The position numbers and the translations under genes were made by a program. This document shows, piece after piece, positions 9,376 to 17,124 of a DNA stretch of 55,100 nucleotides. Position 1 is the first letter of the stretch. Every line of letters starts with the position of its first letter. The notes under the pieces were generated by a model. It saw nothing but the letters and a program-made list of their open reading frames with translations, had not been told where the DNA came from and did not search any database. The DNA is from JAWVFM01 sp038237625 (GTDB taxonomy: Bacteria; Actinomycetota; Thermoleophilia; Solirubrobacterales; 70-9). The DNA lies in the NCBI GenBank assembly GCA_038237625.1, contig JBBRYM010000017.1:1-55100 (forward strand). Direction: 5' to 3'.

Positions 9376-9414
9376 CGTCCCGCTTCCCCCCCTACAGGGT
9401 GGGACTCCGGGACG
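9376..9414. repeat. Hairpin repeat element, copy 2
   Basis: CGTCCCG (9376-9382) and CGGGACG (9408-9414) form 7-bp arms around a core CCCCCCCTACAGGGTGGGAC closely matching copy 1 about 60 bp away. The two copies share the TACAGGGTGGG centre and the CGTCCCG arms, so they look like two members of one repeat family (REP-like pair) and not unrelated hairpins. Confidence 0.65.
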
Positions 9415-9417
9415 TAC

Positions 9418-11025
9418 TCAGGTGTTGGCGAATCTCGCCCGCAGGTCCTTCTTCGAGAACTTGCCCACCGAGGTCTTTGGGACCTCGTCGATGAACTCGA
9501 CGTTTTCTGGGATCCACCACTTCGCCACCCTGCCGTCGAGGAACTCGCGAAGCTCGTCGGGGGAGAGCTCCTCGCCCTCGTCGACGACCACGCAGGCGAG
9601 GGGGCGCTCGCCCCACTTCTCGTCGGGAACGCCGATGACGGCGGCCTCGCGAACTTTCGGGTGGGCCATGATCTCGTTCTCGAGCTCGACCGAGCTGATC
9701 CACTCTCCGCCGGACTTCACGAGGTCCTTGGTGCGGTCGACGAGGCGCATGTAGCCGTATTCGTCGATGGTGGCGACGTCGCCCGTGCGCAGCCAGCCGT
9801 CCTCGGTGAACGACTCGCTCGAGCGCTCGAGCTCGTAGTAGCCGGAGGCCACCCAGGGGCCGGTGACCTGGAGCTCGCCGCTGGACTCGCCGTCGCGTGG
9901 CAGCTCGGCATCGCCCGCCGTCTCCACGATGCGAGCCTCGACGAGCGGGGCGGGGATCCCGATCGAGGTGCGCAGGTCGGCGAGCTCCTCCTCGCTGCGA
10001 TCGGCGAGCGTGGACTTCACGCGACACACCGAGCCGAGCGGGCTCGTCTCCGTCATTCCCCAGGCCTGGAGCATCGGCAGTCCGATCTTCTCCCGGTAGG
10101 CCTCCGAGAGGGCCTTGGGGACCGCAGAGCCACCGCACACGATCCGGGTGAGGCTCGACATGTCGTGGCTGTCGAGCTCGGCGAGCATCCCGTTCCAGAT
10201 CGTGGGAACCCCCGCCGCCAGCGTCACGCGCTCGTTTTCGATGAGGTCCGCGAGGGCGCCCGGAGAAAGATCCGGGCCCGGCATGACGAGCGAGGCGCCC
10301 GCCATCGTCGCCGCATAGGGCAGGCCCCACGCGTTCGCGTGGAACATCGGCACGACGGGAAGGATCACGTCCGCCTCCGACACGGCGAGCGTGTCGACCA
10401 TCATCGTTCCGAAGGCATGCAGCAGGGCCGAGCGATGGGAGTAGACCACCCCCTTCGGGTTGCCCGTGGTGCCGCTCGTGTAGCACATGGCGGCCGCTTG
10501 ACGCTCGTCGTCGACTCGCATGTCAACCGGCTCGGCTCCGGCAATCAGCTGCTCGTAGTCGACGATCCGGGGGTCGTCGGGGACCTCTGCATCGGCCCCG
10601 TCGTCCATCACCACAAAGTGCTTCACGGTGTCGAGCTGCTCCTCGAGGGGCCACAGGACGGAAAGCAGGGAACGGTCGACGAAGATCGCCTCGTCGGCGG
10701 CGTGGTGCGCGATGTAGACCACCTGCTCGGGAAAGAGGCGAATGTTGAGCGTGTGCAGGATCCGCCCGGTGCACGGGGCGGCGTAGTAGAGCTCCAGGTG
10801 CCGGGCGCTGTTCCAGGCAAAGGTGCCAACGCGGGCGTCCTCGGCGAGGCCCAGCTCGCCCAGGGCGCCGCCCACCCTGCGCGTGCGCTCGGACCACTCT
10901 GAGTAGGTGGTGCGCTCGAGGCCCGCAGGGCTGGCGGTGGCGATCGTCTTCTCGCCGAATAGCCGCTCGGTCCGCTCGAACGCGTGCGTCAGCGTGAGCG
11001 GATATTCGGTCATCAGGCCCTTCAA
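9418..11025 (-). CDS. Fatty-acid/acyl-CoA synthetase (AMP-binding, FadD-like)
   Basis: 535 residues. Activates a carboxylic acid with ATP to acyl-AMP and then acyl-CoA. The AMP-binding P-loop is YTSGTTGNPKG at residues 182-192; later motifs are AWGMTETSP, GWLRTGD and DRTKDLVKSGGEWISS, and the C-terminal lysine region is KTSVGKFSKKDLR. These place it in the medium/long-chain acyl-CoA ligase branch. I chose the TTG at 11025 because GAGGAGGAG lies about 5 nt upstream; the ATG at 11013 is the alternative. It is divergent from an SDR gene with 94 bp between them, and convergent with the upstream unknown gene. It would supply CoA esters for the beta-oxidation enzymes in the window. Confidence 0.9.
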   Translation of the reverse strand: MKGLMTEYPLTLTHAFERTERLFGEKTIATASPAGLERTTYSEWSERTRRVGGALGELGLAEDARVGTFAWNSARHLELYYAAPCTGRILHTLNIRLFPEQVVYIAHHAADEAIFVDRSLLSVLWPLEEQLDTVKHFVVMDDGADAEVPDDPRIVDYEQLIAGAEPVDMRVDDERQAAAMCYTSGTTGNPKGVVYSHRSALLHAFGTMMVDTLAVSEADVILPVVPMFHANAWGLPYAATMAGASLVMPGPDLSPGALADLIENERVTLAAGVPTIWNGMLAELDSHDMSSLTRIVCGGSAVPKALSEAYREKIGLPMLQAWGMTETSPLGSVCRVKSTLADRSEEELADLRTSIGIPAPLVEARIVETAGDAELPRDGESSGELQVTGPWVASGYYELERSSESFTEDGWLRTGDVATIDEYGYMRLVDRTKDLVKSGGEWISSVELENEIMAHPKVREAAVIGVPDEKWGERPLACVVVDEGEELSPDELREFLDGRVAKWWIPENVEFIDEVPKTSVGKFSKKDLRARFANT

Positions 11026-11119
11026 CGTCTCTCCTCCTCGTCGCGGCGGAACGTGCGGTGGCATCTTCTCTGAATATGCTGCCGCCCGCATCCGTTTTCC
11101 AACAAGGAGTTGACACGAC

Positions 11120-11947
11120 ATGGGATTGCTCGACGGCAAGGCCGCGATCATCACCGGCTCTGCCCGGGGCATCGGGCGCGCCACGGCGGAACTCTTCGTC
11201 AGCGAGGGTGCCAAGGTCCTCATCAACGACATCGACGGTGATGTCGCCGAGCAGGCCGCCGGGGAGATCGAGGGCGAGACCGCCGTCTTCGCGGGGGACC
11301 TCACCGAGCCGGGCGTCCCGGACGAGCTCGTGAAGACGGCCCTCGAGGCCTTCGGCAACGTCGAGATCCTCGTCAACAACGCCGGCTACACCTGGGACGG
11401 CGTGGTCCACAAGATGAGCGATGAGCAGTTCCAGGCGATGCTCGACATCCACACGATCGTCCCGTTCCGGATGGCCCGCGCGATTGCGCCCCACTGGCGC
11501 GAGTCGGCGAAGGCCGAGGCGGGGGAGGGCAAGGAGAACTTCCGCAAGCTGGTCAACATCAGCTCGATCTCGGGCACGATGGGCAACGCCGGCCAGGCCA
11601 ACTATTCCTCGGCCAAGGCAGGGGTGACGGGCCTCACCAAGACCCTCGCCAAGGAGTGGGGACAGTTCAAGGTCAATGTAAACGCGGTCGCGTTCGGCTT
11701 CGTTGAAACCCGCCTAACGCAGGCCAAGGAAAAGGGCGAGAAGCTCGAAACCCACGGCCAGGAGGTCGATCTGGGCATTCCGGAGCAGATGCGGGCGATG
11801 GCCTCGATGATGATCCCGCTGGGGCGCCCAGCGCAGCCCTCGGAGGCGGCAGGGCCCATCCTGTTTTTGTGCTCATCGCTCGCGAACTATGTCCACGGCC
11901 AGATCGTCAACGTGACGGGCGGTCAGTTCGTCGGGATGACGAGCTGA
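11120..11947 (+). CDS. SDR family oxidoreductase (FabG-like 3-oxoacyl reductase)
   Basis: 275 residues, classical short-chain dehydrogenase/reductase. Nucleotide-binding TGSARGIG at 13-20, NNAG at 86-89, catalytic Ser around 148-149 (NISSISG) and the YxxxK pair Tyr162/Lys166. An insert of about 15 charged residues (around 129-140) lengthens the helix before the catalytic Ser. AAGGAG at 11104-11109 supports the ATG at 11120. It shares a 94-bp divergent promoter region with the acyl-CoA synthetase, suggesting a joint role in acyl-CoA metabolism (3-hydroxyacyl-CoA dehydrogenase or 3-oxoacyl reductase). Exact substrate unknown. Confidence 0.88.
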   Translation: MGLLDGKAAIITGSARGIGRATAELFVSEGAKVLINDIDGDVAEQAAGEIEGETAVFAGDLTEPGVPDELVKTALEAFGNVEILVNNAGYTWDGVVHKMSDEQFQAMLDIHTIVPFRMARAIAPHWRESAKAEAGEGKENFRKLVNISSISGTMGNAGQANYSSAKAGVTGLTKTLAKEWGQFKVNVNAVAFGFVETRLTQAKEKGEKLETHGQEVDLGIPEQMRAMASMMIPLGRPAQPSEAAGPILFLCSSLANYVHGQIVNVTGGQFVGMTS

Positions 11948-11954
11948 TCGCTAC

Positions 11955-11976
11955 GGAGCGCCGCTAGCGGCGCTCC
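11955..11976. terminator. Shared hairpin between convergent SDR genes
   Basis: GGAGCGCCGC and GCGGCGCTCC are perfect 10-bp arms with only TA between them. The stem starts 7 bp after the plus-strand SDR stop and includes the last codons and TAG of the minus-strand SDR (11964-11966). It has no T-run, so it is a stem-type bidirectional terminator or mRNA 3'-end protector. Confidence 0.6.
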
Positions 11977-12806
11977 TCAACCGGGGGCTCGCCGAGGGCC
12001 TCGGGGGGCCACGGGCCGAACCAGTTGTCGCGCGCGCCGTCGATGGTGATCGTCGTGCCCGAGAAGAACTCACCGGCCGGCGAGGCGAGGAACGTGATGA
12101 GCCATGCCATCTCCTCAGGAGTGCCGAGCCGGCCGAGCGGGACGGTGCGCGCCGCGCCCTCCACCACGACCGCCGGGTACTTGGTGCGGAAGACCTCGGT
12201 GTCGAATTGTCCCGCGGCGACCGCGCAGAGCCTGATTCCGAAGCGTGCCCACTCGATCGAAAGCGTGCGCATCATGTTCTCCACGGCCGCGCGAGCCGCG
12301 CCCGAGTGGACCATGCCGGGCATCCCGTTGTGAGGCGACAGGGTCACGCTGATCACCTTGCCGCCGCCCTGTGGAATGAACGCCTTCGTCGCCGCGGCGT
12401 GGGTCATCTGCCAGGTTCCCTGGACGTTCAATTCCATCACGGTCCGAAAACCCTTGGGCGTGATCGCTTCGGCGGGGCCCATGAACTGGCCGCCGGCGTT
12501 GTTGACCAGCGTGTCGATGCGGCCGTGGCGCTCCATGACGTCATCGGCGAAGGCGTCGACGGCCTCGGCCTCGCGGATGTCCAGAGCGGTGAATTCCGCG
12601 CGACCGCCCGCTTCCCGGGCCTCTTCGGCCATGGACTCGAGGGGCTCAGCACGCCGGCCACACCCGATCACCGTCGCGCCCAGCGCCGCCATCTCGAGCG
12701 CCGTGGCTCGCCCGAGGCCGGTGCCCGCCCCGGAGACGATCGCAACCTGTCCCGTCAGCAGATCGGGCGCGAATACGCGAGAGCGGCCGGCGGCAGGGTC
12801 GGGCAC
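11964..12806 (-). CDS. SDR family oxidoreductase resembling 2,4-dienoyl-CoA reductases
   Basis: 280 residues from GTG 12806; longer frames start inside the divergent neighbour. NAD(P)-binding SGAGTGLG is at 25-32 and NNAG at 102-105. The segment GGQFMGPAEAITPKGFRTVM and the later HSGAARAAVENM resemble peroxisomal 2,4-dienoyl-CoA reductases, in which the usual catalytic Tyr is absent. Here the YxxxK positions read Ser168 and Arg172, so even the Lys is conservatively replaced. Such enzymes remove double bases in polyunsaturated acyl-CoAs before beta-oxidation; by context that role is plausible here, but the Lys-to-Arg change leaves activity uncertain. Divergent from the metallo-hydrolase gene (77 bp apart). 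Confidence 0.82.
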   Translation of the reverse strand: MPDPAAGRSRVFAPDLLTGQVAIVSGAGTGLGRATALEMAALGATVIGCGRRAEPLESMAEEAREAGGRAEFTALDIREAEAVDAFADDVMERHGRIDTLVNNAGGQFMGPAEAITPKGFRTVMELNVQGTWQMTHAAATKAFIPQGGGKVISVTLSPHNGMPGMVHSGAARAAVENMMRTLSIEWARFGIRLCAVAAGQFDTEVFRTKYPAVVVEGAARTVPLGRLGTPEEMAWLITFLASPAGEFFSGTTITIDGARDNWFGPWPPEALGEPPVEERR

Positions 12807-12883
12807 TTGCCTGCGGAAGATATCTGTCGCGCGGCGCTCGGCGTCCCCGCCGCTTAACCGGGCGCCGCTACCCTGGCGCGGCT

Positions 12884-13792
12884 GTGAAGGTCCACGCCGA
12901 GCCGAAGCCCCTGGACGCGCCATTCCCAGGCGGGAAGGAGGGCTCCAGCGTCGTGGTGGAGCCGCTTCGCGTGGGCGAGCTCCAGTGCCCGCCCGGCATG
13001 TTCGAGCGCTCGGGAGGCCGGCTGGAGGACATTCACTACCTGGGGATCGGGACGCCGCGCTCGAAGTGGTGGTGGATCCCGTGTCCCGCCTTTCTCATCC
13101 ATCACCCCAGCGCTGGACCGATCCTGGTCGACACCGGCCTGCATCCGTCCGTGGCATCACAGCCCGCGGCCAACCTCGGGCGCGTCGTGAGCTCATTCGC
13201 AAAGCCGCGGATGGAGCCGGGCGAGGACATGCCGGCGCAGCTTCGGAGCCGAGGCTTGGAGGCCAAAGACATCCGTCTCGTCGTGATGACCCATCTTCAT
13301 TTCGACCATACGTCCGGCATGTCCGAGTTCCCGGGCTCGACCTTCGTGGTCACCGCGCCGGAGTGGGAAGCGGTCACGACCGATATGCGGCCCTTCCTGC
13401 GCGGCTACCGCCCGGCGCACTACGACTACGTCTTCGACTACCGGACGCTGAGCTACGAAACCGACGGCGTCACGTCGTACTCCACGTTCGGCCGAACGTT
13501 TGACCTCTTTGGCGACGGCAGCATCCGCCTTGCCTTCACCCCGGGCCACACGCCCGGTCACCAGAGCGTCATCTGCCGGCTCGCCGAGAGGGACTTCGTC
13601 ATCGCCGGGGACGCCATCTACACCTACGCCCAGCTCGAGGGCGCGCCCGAGCCGCCCCACCCCGTGGATCGCCACCGATGGCAGCGCTCGCTACAGGAGC
13701 TCAAGCTTTTCCACCGCCAGTACCCGCAGGCCATCATCGTGCCGGGGCACGACCCCGAGCACTGGCAGACGCTCGAGCGCCGCTACGAGTAA
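12884..13792 (+). CDS. Metallo-beta-lactamase-fold hydrolase (N-acyl homoserine lactonase-like)
   Basis: 302 residues. The zinc motif HLHFDH is at 137-142, followed by His in the TPGHTPGHQS segment, Asp in IAGDAIYTY and His in VPGHDPEHW, the complete dinuclear metal set of the lactonase branch. No signal peptide. Family members hydrolyse lactone or thioester bonds, and some are quorum-quenching AHL lactonases; I cannot tell the substrate. GTG 12884 is preceded by TACCCT at 12869-12874 (9 nt upstream), with no Shine-Dalgarno. The gene is convergent with plsC, 6 bp between stops. In this lipid-rich context a thioesterase or lactone-opening role in degradation is as likely as quorum quenching. 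Confidence 0.85.
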   Translation: MKVHAEPKPLDAPFPGGKEGSSVVVEPLRVGELQCPPGMFERSGGRLEDIHYLGIGTPRSKWWWIPCPAFLIHHPSAGPILVDTGLHPSVASQPAANLGRVVSSFAKPRMEPGEDMPAQLRSRGLEAKDIRLVVMTHLHFDHTSGMSEFPGSTFVVTAPEWEAVTTDMRPFLRGYRPAHYDYVFDYRTLSYETDGVTSYSTFGRTFDLFGDGSIRLAFTPGHTPGHQSVICRLAERDFVIAGDAIYTYAQLEGAPEPPHPVDRHRWQRSLQELKLFHRQYPQAIIVPGHDPEHWQTLERRYE

Positions 13793-13798
13793 GCGGGC

Positions 13799-14575
13799 CT
13801 AGCGGGCTTCGCGGACCGGCGGATCGGCGCTCGCCGCGACGCCCTCGCGCATCGTCTTGATCACGCCGCGCCGTCCGCGCTGGTCGAGCTGGACGTACAT
13901 CGCGCGGATCCGGTCGAAGATCTGGGTCGAGGCCTCGAGCTGCTGCTCGTGCGTGGGGTCGGCGACGGCCTGGAAGGTGATCGGCTCGCCGTACTGCACG
14001 GTGACCTTCGGAAAGCGGAACTTCTTCCAACCGCGAATCCCGGCCGATCCGTGGATCGCCACCGGCACGACCGGGACCCCGGATTCGAGCGCCAGTCGCC
14101 CCACCCCCGCCCTTGGCTCTCCCAACCTGCCTGTGCGCGAGCGCCCGCCCTCCGCATACATGCCCACGCAACCGCCGCGCCCGAGAATCGTGTAGGCGGT
14201 CTTGAACGCCTCCTCGTCGTGGTAGCCGCGGCGCACGGGGAAGACGCCGCCGACGCGAAAGATGGTGTCCAAAATCGGCCTCCCGTAGAGCTGGGACTTC
14301 GCCATGAACTGCACCTTGCGACGCAGGAAGACCGCGACGATGAAGTGGTCGAGGTTGGAGAAGTGGTTGGGGGAGAGCATGAAGGCGCCGTCCATCGGCA
14401 CGTTCTCGGACGCTATTGGCCAGCACCGGTAGATCAGGAGGACGACCGGCGTCAGGATCATGCGCACGAGCTCGTAGGCCCAGCCCGGGCGATGCGCGCG
14501 GATCCAGTCGTGAAACGGCTGGAAATCCTCCGCCGGGCGGGAATCCTTGTAGACCTGAGGCTTGATCTCTGCCAT
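13799..14575 (-). CDS. plsC: 1-acylglycerol-3-phosphate acyltransferase (PlsC family)
   Basis: 258 residues. Acyltransferase motif I NHFSNLD runs 70-76 (His71, Asp76), motif II is FPVRRG and motif III EGGRSRTG is at 142-149, with the downstream VPVAIHG block. A hydrophobic N-terminal segment (about 38-56) anchors it to the membrane. It transfers an acyl chain to lysophosphatidate to give phosphatidate. It is the last gene of a minus-strand run glycosyltransferase-glycerol kinase-plsC (52 bp gap), which makes a coherent glycerolipid unit: glycerol to glycerol-3-phosphate to acylated product. TAGGCT about 30 bp before the start could be an internal promoter. Confidence 0.88.
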   Translation of the reverse strand: MAEIKPQVYKDSRPAEDFQPFHDWIRAHRPGWAYELVRMILTPVVLLIYRCWPIASENVPMDGAFMLSPNHFSNLDHFIVAVFLRRKVQFMAKSQLYGRPILDTIFRVGGVFPVRRGYHDEEAFKTAYTILGRGGCVGMYAEGGRSRTGRLGEPRAGVGRLALESGVPVVPVAIHGSAGIRGWKKFRFPKVTVQYGEPITFQAVADPTHEQQLEASTQIFDRIRAMYVQLDQRGRRGVIKTMREGVAASADPPVREAR

Positions 14576-14627
14576 GTCGAAGTGGCGAGCGAGCGCCAGT
14601 CGAGCCTACCCCCGCACGAGCAACGGG

Positions 14628-16082
14628 TTACGCCGAAGCCCAGCCTCTCGATCGTTCCACCGCGCGCCGCCAGCCCGCGAGCAGTGAGTCGCGCTCGTCG
14701 GCGGGCATTTGCGGCTCGTAGCGAGCCTCTTCGCGCCACTTCTCGCCAACCTCATCGAGGGTCCAGCGTCCCGTCGCGATGCCGGCGAGGTATGCGGCGC
14801 CAAGCGCGGTCGTCTCGGTGATCTCCGGGACGATCACCGGCGCACCGAGAACGTCGGCCTGAAACTGCATGAGCCAGCGGTTGGCGACGGCGCCACCGTC
14901 GGCGCGAAGCTCCAAGAGCGGCGTGCCCGACGCGGCCTCCTGGGCACGGACCGCGTCGACCGTCTGATAGGCGATCGCCTCCAGGGCCGCCCGCGCGAGG
15001 TGCGCCCGGCCGGTCCCGCGCGTCAGGCCGACGATGGTTCCGCGGGCGTATGGGTCCCAGTACGGCGAGCCCAGCCCGGTCAGCGCCGGGACGAAATACA
15101 CGCCGTCGTTGGAATCGAGGGAGTCGGCAAGGGACTCGGTTTCGCCGGCGGCCGAGACGATCCCGAGGCCATCGCGAAGCCACTGAACCGCCGCGCCGGT
15201 GACGAATACCGCTGCCTCCAGCGCGTAGGTGGTCCCGCTCTCCAGACCCCAAGCGACCGTGGCGAGCAGGCCATCCCCGGGCTCAGCGGCCTGATCGCCA
15301 GTGTTCAGCAGGACGAAGCTGCCCGTGCCGTAGGTGCTCTTCGCCATGCCGGGGCTGGTGCACGCCTGTCCGAAGAGGGCTGCCTGCTGATCGCCCGCGA
15401 TGCCGGCAACCGGAACCTCGCCGCCGAACACCGACGTCGTGCCATAGACCTGCGCTGACGGCACGGTCTCCGGAAGGGTGGCCGGGTCCACCTCGAAAAG
15501 GGCGCAGAGGTCGTCGTCCCAGGCGAGGCGGTGGATGTCGAACAGGAGCGTTCGCGACGCGTTCGTGTAGTCGGTGAGGTGGCGGCCCGTCAGCTTGAAG
15601 ACGAGCCAGGAGTCGATGGTTCCGAACACCGCTCCCTCGCGCGCCGCGTCGACGTTACGGCGAAGCCACTCGATCTTGGTGCCGGCGAAGTAGGGATCCA
15701 GCACCAGCCCGGTCCGCTCCCGGACAAGCTCCTCATGGCCGGCGGCGCGCAGCTCCTCGCAGCGGTCCGCGGTTCGCCGGTCCTGCCAGACCAAGGCCCG
15801 GTGGACCGGCTCGCCCGTATCAGGATCCCAGGCGACCACGGTCTCGCGCTGGTTGGTGATGCCGATGGCGTCCAGCTCGCTCCCCTGGATCCCGGCGTCG
15901 GCGATGGCAGCGGCCGCAACCCGCCGCGTGACCTCCCAGATCTCGCCCGCGTCGTGCTCCACCCAGCCGGGGCGGGGAAAGTGCTGCTCAAACTCGCTGT
16001 AGGCGCGCCCTGCGATCCGGCCCTCGGAGTCGAAGACGAGACAGGTGGACCCAGTCGTTCCCTGGTCGATGGCGAGGATCAC
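14628..16082 (-). CDS. glpK: Glycerol kinase
   Basis: 484 residues, close to the usual 495-505. FGGY-type sugar kinase that phosphorylates glycerol with ATP to sn-glycerol-3-phosphate. The N-terminus ILAIDQGTTGST is the phosphate-1 motif; other hallmarks are TNQRETVVAWD, the substrate loop ending IEWLRRN, GIAGDQQAALFGQ and the C-terminal RADGGAVANRWLMQFQAD. GTG start at 16082. Its stop is 52 bp before plsC and the upstream glycosyltransferase ends 12 bp before it. No uptake facilitator or GlpD gene is visible nearby, so glycerol probably enters by another route or comes from lipid hydrolysis. Confidence 0.94.
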   Translation of the reverse strand: MILAIDQGTTGSTCLVFDSEGRIAGRAYSEFEQHFPRPGWVEHDAGEIWEVTRRVAAAAIADAGIQGSELDAIGITNQRETVVAWDPDTGEPVHRALVWQDRRTADRCEELRAAGHEELVRERTGLVLDPYFAGTKIEWLRRNVDAAREGAVFGTIDSWLVFKLTGRHLTDYTNASRTLLFDIHRLAWDDDLCALFEVDPATLPETVPSAQVYGTTSVFGGEVPVAGIAGDQQAALFGQACTSPGMAKSTYGTGSFVLLNTGDQAAEPGDGLLATVAWGLESGTTYALEAAVFVTGAAVQWLRDGLGIVSAAGETESLADSLDSNDGVYFVPALTGLGSPYWDPYARGTIVGLTRGTGRAHLARAALEAIAYQTVDAVRAQEAASGTPLLELRADGGAVANRWLMQFQADVLGAPVIVPEITETTALGAAYLAGIATGRWTLDEVGEKWREEARYEPQMPADERDSLLAGWRRAVERSRGWASA

Positions 16083-16094
16083 GGCGAGGGCAGG

Positions 16095-16817
16095 CTATCC
16101 GGGCGAAGACGGCCCGCGCCGGCAATTGACTTTGTCTGAGCGACGCGCTCGCGACGCGCGTTGGATGTCGAGCAACTGGCGGCCGCGGTGGGCGAAGCCG
16201 CCGAGCGTGCGGCCGGTCGCCCGGTGCGCGAGCTCGAGCTCGATCTCGGCGACGCGGTAGCCGGCCCGCACGGCGTCGATCGTCATCGCCGTCTCCATCC
16301 CATAGCCGCTCGCGAACGGCAGCACGGCGCGGAGCGCGTCGAAGGTGAGGGCTCGCTGCCCGGAGATCGGCGCCAACGCATTAAACCCGCAGCGGCGTGC
16401 GATCGCGCGCCGCGCGAGGCCTAGCGCGAGGCCGAAGCCACCGCCGATGCGCGCACGAAACGCCGCGATCGCGAGGTCGCACTCGCCCGAGCGTACGGCG
16501 CCGACGAGGGCACTGAGCTCGCGCGCCGAATCGCCGAGATCGCCGTCGCACAGAAGAACGATCTCTGGTTCGCGCACGTCGCTGAGCATCGCCTCGGCAG
16601 CGGCGGTCACGTTTCCGCCCTTTCCGTGGGGGCGGCGCCGGGTCACCACCTGCGCCCCGTTGGCGAGGCCGATCTCCCCGGTGCCGTCGGTAGAGGCGTC
16701 ATCTGCCAGCCAGATCCGAGCGCCGGGGAAGGTTTCTGTGAGCGCGTGCAGGGTCGCTGCGATCCGGTCGGCCTCGTTGCGCGCTGCGACGATCACGATG
16801 GGGGCCGACACGTCCAT
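16095..16817 (-). CDS. Family 2 glycosyltransferase
   Basis: 240 residues from ATG 16817. GT-A fold: N-terminal APIVIVAARNEADRI strand-helix, the nucleotide-binding DDASTDGT at about 39-46, and the metal-binding DGD in LLCDGDLGDSA around residue 92. No transmembrane helix. The size and order resemble dolichyl/polyprenyl-phosphate or glucosyl-3-phosphoglycerate synthase-type enzymes; the exact donor is not readable. First gene of the minus-strand unit with glpK and plsC, so a glycolipid or polyprenyl-phosphate sugar product is likely. A GTG 9 nt further upstream is an alternative start; neither has a clear ribosome site. Confidence 0.78.
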   Translation of the reverse strand: MDVSAPIVIVAARNEADRIAATLHALTETFPGARIWLADDASTDGTGEIGLANGAQVVTRRRPHGKGGNVTAAAEAMLSDVREPEIVLLCDGDLGDSARELSALVGAVRSGECDLAIAAFRARIGGGFGLALGLARRAIARRCGFNALAPISGQRALTFDALRAVLPFASGYGMETAMTIDAVRAGYRVAEIELELAHRATGRTLGGFAHRGRQLLDIQRASRARRSDKVNCRRGPSSPG

Positions 16818-16887
16818 CGCCACCACCGCGTCGCGGCGAGGTTCGGCGGGATGAAGCTCGGGATGGGGTTCCGGCGTCACCGACGGA

Positions 16888-16893
16888 TATTGT
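16888..16893 (+). promoter_or_regulatory. Candidate leaderless -10 box (TATTGT)
   Basis: TATTGT lies 8 nt before the ATG at 16902. There is no Shine-Dalgarno sequence in the gap. It is one of a set of starts in this window with the same layout. Confidence 0.4.
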
Positions 16894-16901
16894 GCCGCGC
16901 G

Positions 16902-17114
16902 ATGGCAGACGTCGAGGCGCACATCACCGGAACGGTCTGGAAGATCGAGGTCGCGGTCGGCGATCAGGTCTCCGAGGGCGACACGGTGGCGATCCTCGAA
17001 TCGATGAAGATGGAGATGCCCGTCGAGGCCGAGGACGACGGCACCGTCGCCGAAATCCGCTGCGAAGAGGGTCAGTCCGTCCAAGAGGGCGACGTCCTCG
17101 TCGTCCTCAGCTAG
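16902..17114 (+). CDS. Free-standing biotinyl/lipoyl carrier protein
   Basis: 70 residues, essentially one biotinyl domain. The biotin acceptor lysine lies in ESMKMEMPV at about residues 34-42, with the conserved Gly turns (GDQVSEGDTV before, EGQSVQEGDVLVVL after) of the barrel-sandwich fold. The EAMKM/ESMKM context is that of carboxylase biotin carriers, and differs from the DKA motif of lipoyl domains. Biotin-dependent carboxylases move CO2 from biotin carboxylase to carboxyltransferase on such a carrier. No biotin carboxylase is visible; a carboxyltransferase is at 51814. It is 10 bp ahead of a methylmalonyl-CoA-decarboxylase-like gene, suggesting propionyl/methylmalonyl-CoA chemistry. Confidence 0.88.
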   Translation: MADVEAHITGTVWKIEVAVGDQVSEGDTVAILESMKMEMPVEAEDDGTVAEIRCEEGQSVQEGDVLVVLS

Positions 17115-17124
17115 TCGCCCTCCC

